Shown here: positions 8,217 to 15,549 of the stretch, one piece after another
Numbering within the stretch: position 1 is the first letter of the stretch
Layout of the letters: each line of letters starts with the position of its first letter
Assembly: GCA_016220045.1 (NCBI GenBank)
Contig: JACRIP010000228.1
Coordinates: 1-15,796 of the forward strand
Length of the DNA: 15,796 nt
Reading direction: 5' to 3'
Origin: Planctomycetota bacterium
Lineage (GTDB): Bacteria; Planctomycetota; MHYJ01; WSZJ01; JACPWG01
Made by a program: the position numbers and the translations under genes
Notes under the pieces: generated by a model
What the model was told of the DNA's origin: nothing
Database searches by the model: none
Seen by the model: the letters and a program-made list of their open reading frames with translations, nothing else

Positions 8217-8423
8217 ATGACCGAACTCATTTTTCTGGTCGAAAGCGCGCCCGAAGGCGGCTTCACCGCGCGCGCCCTGGGTGCCTCGATCTTCACCGAA
8301 GCGGATGATGTCGCGGGCTTGCACGAGAACGTACGGGACGCCGTTCGTTGTCATTTCGAGCCGGGGGCGGAACCGAAACTGGTCCGACTTCATTTCGTCC
8401 GCGATGAAGTGATCACCGTATGA
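8217..8423 (+). CDS. hicB: HicB-like antitoxin, short form (DUF1902-like)
   Basis: This 68-residue protein matches the small HicB-like antitoxins that neutralise the HicA RNase. The body reads FLVESAPEGGFTARALGASIFTEADDVAGLHENVRDAVRCHFEPG, the usual partial RNase H-like fold of HicB. At 68 residues it lacks the C-terminal helix-turn-helix or ribbon-helix-helix that longer HicB proteins use for autoregulation. Proteins of this type are often mislabelled 2-oxoisovalerate dehydrogenase subunit in databases. The ATG at 8217 has a GGAG site at 8206-8209. An upstream in-frame start at 8142 is rejected because it lies just outside the MITE end and adds a non-conserved leader. The stop overlaps the hicA start by 4 nt, giving tight coupling. 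Confidence 0.88.
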   Translation: MTELIFLVESAPEGGFTARALGASIFTEADDVAGLHENVRDAVRCHFEPGAEPKLVRLHFVRDEVITV

Positions 8424-8665
8424 AACTTCCGCGCGATGTGTCGGGGAGCGACCTCGCCCGGGCGCTGGCTATCTACGGCTACTCGGTCACCCGACAGACG
8501 GGCAGCCATCTGCGGATGACGACCCAGCAGAATGGCGAATACCACATCACCGTCCCGCTGCATAGGCAGCTTCGTGTGGGCACCCTGGCGGCGATCTTGG
8601 CAGATGTGGCGGAGCATTGCAACACCACCCGGGATGATGTGGCCGAAAGGCTTTTCGGTGCATGA
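8420..8665 (+). CDS. hicA: HicA mRNA-interferase toxin
   Basis: This 81-residue protein fits the HicA family, a double-stranded RNA-binding-like fold that cleaves mRNA when not bound by HicB. It starts KLPRDVSGSDLARALAIYGY, then shows the conserved TGSHLRM segment whose His (about residue 34) is the catalytic residue in HicA proteins, then HITVPLHRQLRVGTLAAILADV. Length is typical. The ATG overlaps the hicB stop as ATGA, so translation is coupled with antitoxin first. The gene sits between two related MITE-like elements and ahead of a second copy of the groEL terminator hairpin. The reading frame appears intact, so the pair is probably functional. Confidence 0.9.
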   Translation: MKLPRDVSGSDLARALAIYGYSVTRQTGSHLRMTTQQNGEYHITVPLHRQLRVGTLAAILADVAEHCNTTRDDVAERLFGA

Positions 8666-8718
8666 CCCGCCCCCGTCCGATTCCCTCGAACGAGGCAGGT
8701 CGCAGTCTCGCACTCCCC

Positions 8719-8754
8719 ACCGGCCCGTCCCCGTTCGCGGGGGCGGGCCGGTTT
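8719..8754 (+). terminator. Terminator-like hairpin after hicA (copy 2 of the groEL hairpin)
   Basis: A 15-bp stem (8719-8733 with 8738-8752) around a TTCG loop is identical over 36 bases to 7705-7740. It lies 53 bp after the hicA stop, the same relation that copy 1 has to groEL. The remainder of 8755-8984 contains GC-rich inverted repeats (GGGGCCGG near 8764 with CCGGCCCC near 8818, and GGAGAC with GTCTCC) but no gene. Confidence 0.65.
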
Positions 8755-8984
8755 GGATTGGGCGGGGCCGGGGAGACTGGGAGGCAGGCTGTACGTGCCC
8801 GGTCTCCCGTCTGAGGACCGGCCCCTCCCCGATCCGAAGGGCCTGCCGCTCCCCAAGCGTCCGCGAGATCCGCCAGCGCGGTCTCAAGCGGATCGACGAG
8901 ACCGGCCGGAGGGGTGCGGAGTCCCATTGAGCGCGAACAGTCACGCCAAGCTCCCGTGTGGGGGCTCGGAATAGAGAAGCGCAT

Positions 8985-9155
8985 CTAGTGGGCCTTCAAC
9001 ATCAAATCGGTAGGTGGCCAGTCGGGTTTGTTGTGCGCAGCTTCAGCTGCGCCCGCCGGCCCCAGTGGCTGGCGGGCGCGGCTAAAGCCGCGCACAACGA
9101 ACACGGGGCTCCTCGACCTTCGAAACCTACAGCATTGAGTTTGAAGGCCCACTAG
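8985..9155. mobile_element. MITE-like element 2 with a giant internal palindrome, 171 bp
   Basis: Perfect 15-bp terminal inverted repeats, CTAGTGGGCCTTCAA (8985-8999) and its complement (9141-9155), extend imperfectly to about 31 bp, with GTAGGT shared at the inner edge. The centre is a second palindrome of two 31-base arms (9031-9061 and 9067-9097) with four differences, two of them G-T compatible, around the 5-base spacer CCAGT. Each arm itself contains a small palindrome (GCAGCTTCAGCTGC or GCGGCTAAAGCCGC). It encodes nothing recognisable. Both termini carry CTAG, as in element 1. Confidence 0.78.
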
Positions 9156-9280
9156 GCCGGGGACCCGCAAACTGGTCAGCGCGCCGGCCGCCCATCTCAA
9201 GGCAGCCTTACTCAACCCGCCCTCCACAGTGTTCGGTTCTATCGCATCAGCAGGGCGACCCTCGGGGAACGCGGACCGTG

Positions 9281-12200
9281 TCAGGAATCCGACGCGTCTT
9301 GGGCCTCGAGAGGCAGCTTGGCGAGGGCTTGGTGAACGTGGTCCAGGAGGCGCTGGGCGTCGGCTTCATCCTTCGCTGCGCGTCCCTGGTAGCGCTGGAA
9401 GTCGCGGAGAGCGGCCTCCGCATAGGCTTGGGCGCGGAGGAGGTAGTCGCGCTGCTGGGGCGGACGGTCCTCCCGTGCCGCTGCCCTGAAATACATAAGC
9501 GCTATGGCGTCACGCGTTTGGCCGGCACCGTGGCGGTCGCCAGTCTTCACGTGAAACTGTGCGGCCTGCTCCAAATGATGCCGGGCGCTCTCGACCTTGC
9601 CGACATCTGTGTAGAGACCGCCCAATTGGTGATGCTGTGTCGCGAGCTCCGTGAGTGCGTCATTCGGGCAGAGCCCCAGACCTTCGAGATAGTGCCTTTC
9701 CGCCGCCTGGACGTGGCGGAACAGCGTCGCCACAGGCTGCTTCCGTTCCGTCCCGACCTTGAAACGCTCGTGGTGGACCATGCCGATTTGCTTGATGCAC
9801 TTGGACCGGCTGAGGGCATCTGTGGGGGCGCGCAAATCCAGGCTGCGCTGGTAGGCGGCCTCGGCAGCGTCAAGGTCGCAGATCCCAGGTACTTGCATGT
9901 AGCAATGGCCAAGGTTGAACTCCGCCACGGCTTCGGCGAACTTGTCACCGATGCGCTGCAGCAGATGGATCGCGTCCCGGCAGCGGGGCAAGCACCCGAC
10001 GTCGCCCTGATCGCGCAAGATGTTGCCTAGGGTTCCCACTGCAACGCTCAACGTCCGCAGACGGTTGCGTTGGTCCGCCTCCAGCGGGGCGTCGGACGGA
10101 AGGGCGAGGTCGCTGGCGGCCCGCTGGCGGACCCATGCGACCAGTTTTTCCTGAAGTGCGGCGGCTTTGGCGAGGTGTCTCTCTTCTTGTAGTGCCAAGC
10201 GCACACGGAACTGCATCACCACGACATACTCTTCGTCCCGCCCGCCGACGGGTGCGTCGTCCTGGGTGCAATAGTCGGGCACAATTACCGCGACCAGACG
10301 GGACCATTCAGCCGTGCGGCCCTGGTAGGTGTAGAGAGTGGACAGACCTTGCATGGCGCTGAGGAGCGGGGTCCACCATTGATAGCGGCGGCCGAGGCGG
10401 CGGGCGTGGAGGAGATTCGCCTCTTCCAGCTCCACCAAGTGGATGATCTCGGGGTGGCCTTCGCTGAACCGGCGCAGGTAGAACTCGCCCAGTGCGCCGA
10501 TGGCTTCGACCCACCCGCGGAGGGCCGCGCTGGCGCTGGAGTGGCCGCCCTGGCCGTAAAAATGGCTGGCGTAGAACCGCCGCAGGAACCAGGGCAGGGC
10601 CGGATGGATGCCGAAGTAGGTCATGCCGAGATGGGTGAGCAGGCCGGTGTCCCGGGCGCGCTCGAGCAGGCCGGCGAGTTGCTCCTTGCTCCTGCCCTTC
10701 AATTCCGGCAGGGCGTGCTCGCCAACTTGCCCCATGAGTTGCAGCGCATAGACATCGACGGTGCCTTGGAAAAGGTGGAGTAGGGCGATGAGAGGGAGTT
10801 CGTCCTCCTTGAACGCGTTTCTGAAGCCGTAGTCAAGCGAAGCGCCGAGTGACTTGTCGCGGCCCTGGGTCTCGTCGGCGTCTTCGATCCCTTGCTCGCC
10901 GCTGCGGATCGCCTCTACGAACTGGTGGATTTGCGGCTCCCCGCGCAGTCCCATCTTCACCGCCTGGCCGACGAGGACGCGGAGGGTGAGCGGGTTCCCC
11001 TGGCAGTAGTCGAGCAGTGGCTGCCACTCGGCGACGTCCGCACGGCTGATCTGCTTCTCTGGGGCGAGGCTGCGGGCGAGGTTGCCGGCGTCGCTGTTCC
11101 GCATGCGCGGCATCGAGATGCGATGCGGGATGCCGCCGAGCCAGCCCTCCTCCGCGCGGCGTGAAGTGAGTAGGACCTTCACCTGACTTGCCGCATCGAG
11201 CGTGAGCTGGTGGAGGAAGTCGCGGAGATCCTCCTGCTCCGCGCGGGTCCACTGCGACTCGGTCCCCTCGGGGAAGCCGGCGACGGGCTCCACGTTGTCC
11301 CAAATCCAGAGCACGGGGACCCGGCGGAGGATCTGGAGGACAATACGGCTGCGCTTGGCGCCGTCATTGATGGCGCTCCAGGAAATGCCGTTGGCCTCCA
11401 GGATTGGGGCGAAGGGCTGAGCCATCTGGTTCAGCAGGTCCGCGAGATCGGTGTGAGATTCGAATGAAGCGAGCAGGACGATGGGCTGCTCGCCCAGACC
11501 TCCCGTGAGGGCGTACCAGCGCGCGAACTCGACGGCGGTCGTGGTCTTTCCCTGCCCGGCGTAGGCGTGCAGCAGGACGACGCGGTGGGAATCGAAGGCG
11601 CGATCCAGAGCGAGTAGGGTCTCATCGCGGCCCGTGAAGCCGTGTTCCGGGGCATAGCGCCGCAGGGCCCGGTTGGACTGGACCGGGTCCATCTCCGGTT
11701 GGTCGCTGAGCGGGACCGGCTGGGCCGTGGGGCAGAGCTGGATGGGCAGGGCCTCATAGACGACCGGGACGAACCAGTCCTGCAACGGGCGGGGCTGGAG
11801 GCCGACCCAGCGATCGGGATTGAGCTGGAGGTGCTTCCGTCCCGCGCTGGCGGCCTCGCCGAACCCACGCCCCTCGGCCAGGGCCGAGTAGAGTTCGCTG
11901 ATGTACTGAGCGGCGGTGACGACATACACGCTGTACCGCATGCCGAGCACGGCGGGGATGCCCTGATCGACAACGGCCTGCGCCAGGGAGCCGATGGCGC
12001 GGATCTCGTCGTGGGGGGCGGCACTGCCGCCCGGGGCGGCGGTGGCCTCATGCATCGCCGACTGGCAGGCATTCAGGACGAGGATGGGCGTACCGCTGTC
12101 GTGCAGGAGTTGGCCGAGCGTCTGGCCATCGACCGGGCGCATCTGGTCCGCGCCGGCGTGCTCGAACAGGAGGAAGCCGTGCTTCCCGGAAGGCTTGCTG

Positions 12201-12970
12201 CCAAGCGTGAGGTGGCCGAGGGCGGCGAGCCAGTCCTTGAGCCGAGTGTTCTCCAGGTCGGCATACATGCCATGCCCATCGAAGTGGACGACGTGATAGG
12301 GGCGGCCGGCTGCCTTGGCATCGGCCAGTTCGTGATGTAGTTGCTCGAAGGTCGGTGGGCGGAGGGCCTTGATCTGGAAGCGGGCACGATCTGCGCCGAG
12401 TCCCTGCAGAACACGGTTGGCGACGGCGCGGAGCTCAACGTCATTCGACCCTCCCGGCCGGCAGACGATGTAGAGGAGACGCACGCGGCCATCGTCGGCG
12501 GACGGGACCGGGATGAAGCTGATGTTGGGGTTCGATTGGACGCGGACGAAGGACTTGACGCGGAGCGAGATCGCGGAAGCGGATTGCGGGTCCCTCATCA
12601 ATTCCCACGGGATGGAAGCGGCCTCGGCGACTCCGGTGGTGATTTCAATGCGGAGATCGGCGAGTTGTTCGCGGATGGCGAACCAGACTGCCTGAGTTCG
12701 TGGGTTGCAGGCGAGGACTTTGGTGTAAAGCTCCTCGCCACGAGTCTTCATCAGGGTTTCGACCTGGGCGACGGTGACGGCTTCCACGGAGCCAGACTGC
12801 TCAAGGTAGTCTTCGAGATACCAGCGAAGGTCCTTCTGCTCCTGATCGGCGAGGGCGAACTCGATCTCGGCCTCGGCCTCAAGATCCGCCTGACCGGGGC
12901 GCTGCAGGCGGAGCGCGATGGGGTACTTCCCGTCGTGAAGGTGACGTTGCCGGATGTTCAAAGTTGTCAT
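9281..12970 (-). CDS. CHAT protease - NB-ARC/STAND NTPase - TPR protein (bacterial NLR-like)
   Basis: This 1229-residue protein has three parts. Residues 1 to about 410 form a CHAT (caspase-like) protease with IPWELMRDP (about 120-128), the catalytic His233 in HVVHFDGHGMY and the nucleophile Cys302 in ILVLNACQSA. Residues about 440-800 form a STAND/NB-ARC NTPase: Walker A HAYAGQGKTTT (Lys475), Walker B VLWIWDNVE (Asp558), LLTSRR (600-605) and a GLPL-like GNPLTLRVL (658 on), then a winged-helix-like part. From about 970 the C-terminus is helical with TPR-like repeats (FAEAVAEFNLGHCY, LATQHHQLGGLYTDVGKVESARHHLEQAA). Known CHAT-STAND-TPR proteins act as sensors whose oligomerisation releases proteolysis. 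A defence or cell-death role here is inference. An alternative TTG start at 12991 was passed over for the ATG at 12970. Neither has a clear ribosome site. It appears monocistronic. Confidence 0.9.
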   Translation of the reverse strand: MTTLNIRQRHLHDGKYPIALRLQRPGQADLEAEAEIEFALADQEQKDLRWYLEDYLEQSGSVEAVTVAQVETLMKTRGEELYTKVLACNPRTQAVWFAIREQLADLRIEITTGVAEAASIPWELMRDPQSASAISLRVKSFVRVQSNPNISFIPVPSADDGRVRLLYIVCRPGGSNDVELRAVANRVLQGLGADRARFQIKALRPPTFEQLHHELADAKAAGRPYHVVHFDGHGMYADLENTRLKDWLAALGHLTLGSKPSGKHGFLLFEHAGADQMRPVDGQTLGQLLHDSGTPILVLNACQSAMHEATAAPGGSAAPHDEIRAIGSLAQAVVDQGIPAVLGMRYSVYVVTAAQYISELYSALAEGRGFGEAASAGRKHLQLNPDRWVGLQPRPLQDWFVPVVYEALPIQLCPTAQPVPLSDQPEMDPVQSNRALRRYAPEHGFTGRDETLLALDRAFDSHRVVLLHAYAGQGKTTTAVEFARWYALTGGLGEQPIVLLASFESHTDLADLLNQMAQPFAPILEANGISWSAINDGAKRSRIVLQILRRVPVLWIWDNVEPVAGFPEGTESQWTRAEQEDLRDFLHQLTLDAASQVKVLLTSRRAEEGWLGGIPHRISMPRMRNSDAGNLARSLAPEKQISRADVAEWQPLLDYCQGNPLTLRVLVGQAVKMGLRGEPQIHQFVEAIRSGEQGIEDADETQGRDKSLGASLDYGFRNAFKEDELPLIALLHLFQGTVDVYALQLMGQVGEHALPELKGRSKEQLAGLLERARDTGLLTHLGMTYFGIHPALPWFLRRFYASHFYGQGGHSSASAALRGWVEAIGALGEFYLRRFSEGHPEIIHLVELEEANLLHARRLGRRYQWWTPLLSAMQGLSTLYTYQGRTAEWSRLVAVIVPDYCTQDDAPVGGRDEEYVVVMQFRVRLALQEERHLAKAAALQEKLVAWVRQRAASDLALPSDAPLEADQRNRLRTLSVAVGTLGNILRDQGDVGCLPRCRDAIHLLQRIGDKFAEAVAEFNLGHCYMQVPGICDLDAAEAAYQRSLDLRAPTDALSRSKCIKQIGMVHHERFKVGTERKQPVATLFRHVQAAERHYLEGLGLCPNDALTELATQHHQLGGLYTDVGKVESARHHLEQAAQFHVKTGDRHGAGQTRDAIALMYFRAAAREDRPPQQRDYLLRAQAYAEAALRDFQRYQGRAAKDEADAQRLLDHVHQALAKLPLEAQDASDS

Positions 12971-13580
12971 AGGTAGAATACCGTAATCCAACGCGCCAGC
13001 GAACGAGAAATTCCGTCGGGGCGACTGGAAGAGTCGAGGGCAAGCACTAGGACCCGCTGCTGTCGGACAGGATCCGGACGGGGAGCGGCAAGCCGCGGTG
13101 GGCGCTCGCCGCGTCTCCCCGACGGTCCCTGCGCGCGAGTCTAGCCGCCGGGACGGACTCGATCAAGGAGAACCCTGAATTCCTCCCGCTCTCCGGCCCT
13201 CGTTGCACTCTCGCGCAACGGCGCCCCGTCCCGCATGCAGCGCCGCCGACCGCGGGTCCCCGCGCGGCGGTGCCAGAACCGTGCCTCCGGCAAGCTGAAC
13301 CTGCAGCTCATGTCTGCTTCCACCTGCTGTCAATCTCGCCGCCTGTCCTCCCGCACACACGCGTGCGGGATGGACAAGTCGGGGCCGCTGGCCGCGGGCA
13401 GCGCGGCGCTGCGGTGGCCCCCCGGCACGCGTGGCCGGCCGCCGCCAGGGGGCGCTGCATTCCGGCGCCGGCCTGCGCCGTTGGGGCGCGTCACACCCAG
13501 CCCATCCGGCGGCGTCCACGTCACCGGCGCGGCGGTCGGCAGCCACAACGGATCGGCATCCCCCTCCGCCACCTTTTCGC
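12971..13580. other. Gene-free, hairpin-rich spacer between divergent genes
   Basis: No supportable gene lies here. Visible structures are CGTTGC/GCAACG (13201-13206 and 13215-13220, 8-nt loop) and a strong nested hairpin at 13240-13273 (GCGCCGCC with GGCGGTGC, inner CGCGG with CCGCG). Another is CGGGGAG (13079-13085) with CTCCCCG (13115-13121). A minus-strand TATTCT at 12980-12975 lies only 4 nt before the ATG of the CHAT gene and lacks a good -35 box, so that gene's promoter is not identified. Confidence 0.5.
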
Positions 13581-13608
13581 TTGACCCCCCACACCCCCCG
13601 GCTATACT
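13581..13608 (+). promoter_or_regulatory. Sigma-70-type promoter of the DUF4870-type gene
   Basis: TTGACC (13581-13586) and TATACT (13603-13608) are separated by 16 bp, one of the best promoter matches in the window. The start of transcription near 13615 leaves a leader of about 67 nt before the ATG at 13682. Confidence 0.6.
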
Positions 13609-13681
13609 CTGCGACTGCCGGATGCGCACCCGGTCGCACCTGCGGCATTTACCTGATATCCATCACATGCGGAGGCGCGCC

Positions 13682-14083
13682 ATGTCCGACTCCCTCTGGA
13701 CCGGCGGCTCCTACCCCGAAGAGGACGTCGCGGAAGGCAAAACCTTCGGCATGCTCGGCTACTTGACCGGCGGCCTCATCGGCATCGTCGCCCTCATCCA
13801 GAAGGACAACGCCTTCGCCGTCTACCACGGCAAACAGTCCCTCGGACTCTGGGTCCTCATGGGCGGCGTCATGTTCCCCCTCGGCATCGTCTACGGCCTC
13901 GTCGCCAGCATCCTCCCCTTCCTCGGCATCCTCCTCTTCCTCCCCATCCTCGTCGTCCTCCTCGCCGGTATCGCCCTCGCCATCGTCGGCGCCCTCGCCG
14001 CTAAAAAGGGCGTCTACCAGCCCCTCCCCTTCATCGGCACCAAGATCGAAGAGGTCTTCCGCGGCATCCAGAAGGAAGGGTAG
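13682..14083 (+). CDS. DUF4870-type small integral membrane protein
   Basis: This 133-residue protein has a short acidic N-terminus followed by three hydrophobic segments (about residues 22-40, 52-76 and 78-106) and a basic tail ending GVYQPLPFIGTKIEEVFRGIQKEG. The loop after the first helix, NAFAVYHGKQSLGLW, matches the conserved H-x-K/R-Q-x-L pattern of DUF4870 (Tic20-like) proteins, whose function is not known. The ATG at 13682 is fixed by a GGAGG site at 13671-13675 with a 6-nt spacer. The longer open frame upstream overlaps the promoter and is not coding. It is divergent from the CHAT-STAND gene and convergent with the dehydrogenase gene. Confidence 0.85.
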   Translation: MSDSLWTGGSYPEEDVAEGKTFGMLGYLTGGLIGIVALIQKDNAFAVYHGKQSLGLWVLMGGVMFPLGIVYGLVASILPFLGILLFLPILVVLLAGIALAIVGALAAKKGVYQPLPFIGTKIEEVFRGIQKEG

Positions 14084-14149
14084 CCCCCCACCCCCTGCGC
14101 CGCCGCCGCCCCGCCTCCCCCCTCGCTGCGCCCCCGCCCCCGCCCCGCC
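14084..14149. other. C-rich low-complexity spacer between convergent genes
   Basis: The 66 bases between the DUF4870-type stop and the dehydrogenase stop are almost entirely C with scattered G and T (CCCCCGCCCCCGCCCC and similar). No hairpin terminator is obvious. A plus-strand transcript here would be C-rich and poor in secondary structure, as Rho-loading sites are. Confidence 0.45.
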
Positions 14150-15475
14150 TCACCGATTGCGGTAGATCGCCCGCTCGTACTTCGCATACGCCGCCGTCAG
14201 CGGCGTCTGCTTCGCCTTCTTCGCCCTCTCCAGCAACTCCCGTACGCCATCCCGGCATACCCGCTCGATCTTCTGCCGCACCCGCTCCTCGCTGAAGTGC
14301 TTCCCGCGCAGGAACTCCTCCCGCCCGTGGATCACCCCGCCACAGTTCGCCAGCCAGTCCGGAATGAAGAGGATCCCGCGCCCCGCCAGCGACGCGTCCA
14401 TCGAGACCTCCTCCTCCTGACTGGTCGCGCGCAGCGGGTTGTTCGCGCCGCTCACCAGCAAGGGCGCTCCGATCTGCGCCAGCGTCTGCTCGCTCACCAC
14501 GCCGCCACAGGCGCACGGCGAGAAGACGTCCGCCTTGACCGCATAGATCGCTTCCGGATCGACCACCGAGATCGCCGCGCGCGCGCCCTTCGGCGCCCGC
14601 TTCATCAGCGCATCCACGGTCGACCCGTCCACGTCCGCCACGGTCAGCTTCGCGCCCTCCTCCAGGCACAGGTCCGCGAGCGCGCCGCCGAGCTGGCCCA
14701 GCCCCTGGATCGCCACCCGCCGCCCCGCCAGCGCGCCCGTGCCGGTCAGGTGCCGCAGGCCCTCCCCGATCGTGAGCAGCACGCCGTACGCCGCGCTCCG
14801 GCCGGTCGCGCCGCTGGAGCCCGCATCGGTCGTGCCCCCGACGATGTTCTTGGTGAAGGCCCGCATCCGGTTCGCGTCCTCCAGCGAATACCCCATGTCG
14901 GGGCCCGTGAAGGTGCCGCTCCGGTCGATGGCGTAGGCCATGAACGCGTAGGTCTCCTCGGCGAGCAGCCCGCCGGGGCGGATCGCGAGCGTTCCGAGCT
15001 TCGAGCCGCCGTTGGGCAGGCCCGCGGCGGTGTTCTTGAAGGACATCGCGCGCGCCAGGTTCAGGCAGTCGCGGATTACGTCCACCTCCGAGGTCGTCGG
15101 CTCGCAGCGCCGGATGCCGCCCGAAGGCTGACCCTGCGTGGTGCTGTGGATGGCCGTGATGAACTTCACGTCGGTGCGCGGATCGTAGAGCAGCTCGAGG
15201 GCCTCGTGCCGGCCCCGGTGCATCAGCCCGATGATCTCCATGACCGGCCGCTGCAGGCCCGCCGTCTCCAGGAGATTCAAGGCCACGGTGTGATCGTGGC
15301 GCGGCCCGCCGGAGCCCGGAATGCCGTCGCGCCCGATGCGCGTCCAGATCACGTCCGGCGTCCACTCCCGCGCCAACTGGACCCGGACGGCATGTTGCTC
15401 CGGATCCAGGCGGAAGTGACAGGTGGTCAGGCTCCGCGCCTGCAGAAACTCGAAGATGCGGCCACGTTCGTCCAT
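14150..15475 (-). CDS. Glu/Leu/Phe/Val dehydrogenase family protein (leucine dehydrogenase-like)
   Basis: This 441-residue protein belongs to the NAD(P)-dependent amino-acid dehydrogenases that interconvert an amino acid and its 2-oxoacid plus ammonia. The substrate domain shows SGGIRRCEPT (118-127), ARAMSFKN with Lys147, AAGLPNGGSK with the presumed catalytic Lys159, and GPDMGYSLEDANRM with Asp193. The Rossmann part has VAIQGLGQLGGALA (GxGxxG, 258-263) and GANNPL near 343-348. The GGIRR motif comes about 70 residues later than I recall for simple leucine dehydrogenases, so the N-terminus is extended by a segment I do not recognise. The ATG at 15475 is chosen because GGAGG (15487-15483) lies 7 nt upstream. 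The TTG at 15481 is only 1 nt from it. Leucine, valine or phenylalanine specificity cannot be decided by eye. Confidence 0.9.
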   Translation of the reverse strand: MDERGRIFEFLQARSLTTCHFRLDPEQHAVRVQLAREWTPDVIWTRIGRDGIPGSGGPRHDHTVALNLLETAGLQRPVMEIIGLMHRGRHEALELLYDPRTDVKFITAIHSTTQGQPSGGIRRCEPTTSEVDVIRDCLNLARAMSFKNTAAGLPNGGSKLGTLAIRPGGLLAEETYAFMAYAIDRSGTFTGPDMGYSLEDANRMRAFTKNIVGGTTDAGSSGATGRSAAYGVLLTIGEGLRHLTGTGALAGRRVAIQGLGQLGGALADLCLEEGAKLTVADVDGSTVDALMKRAPKGARAAISVVDPEAIYAVKADVFSPCACGGVVSEQTLAQIGAPLLVSGANNPLRATSQEEEVSMDASLAGRGILFIPDWLANCGGVIHGREEFLRGKHFSEERVRQKIERVCRDGVRELLERAKKAKQTPLTAAYAKYERAIYRNR

Positions 15476-15503
15476 CGGCAATCCTCCACGTAATTACGGC
15501 CGG

Positions 15504-15533
15504 AGTATACGCCCCGGCGGGCGTCCAGGGCAA
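15504..15533 (-). promoter_or_regulatory. Promoter of the dehydrogenase gene
   Basis: On the minus strand TTGCCC (15533-15528) and TATACT (15509-15504) are separated by 18 bp. The predicted transcript starts near 15497, about 22 nt before the ATG, leaving just room for the GGAGG site. Confidence 0.5.
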
Positions 15534-15549
15534 GCGGAAACTCCGAAGC

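Noticed and set aside
8217..8423. 2-oxoisovalerate dehydrogenase subunit
   Set aside because: Such labels are carried by some database entries for this family, but the protein is 68 residues, lacks any dehydrogenase domain and overlaps hicA.
9278..10030. 250-residue plus-strand frame opposite the CHAT-STAND gene
   Set aside because: It is antisense to the TPR-coding end of a well-supported gene, and its sequence matches no family that I recognise.
12971..12991. TTG start seven codons upstream for the CHAT-STAND gene
   Set aside because: It has no ribosome binding site and adds no conserved sequence. The ATG at 12970 is the simpler start, although it also lacks a clear site.
13045..13050. 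CACTAG resembling a third MITE end
   Set aside because: Only the last six bases match, and no partner inverted repeat could be found nearby.
13235..13681. Upstream extension of the DUF4870-type gene and other open frames in the spacer
   Set aside because: A strong promoter (13581-13608) and a GGAGG site (13671) lie inside it, and the added sequence is low-complexity Arg/Pro/Ser.
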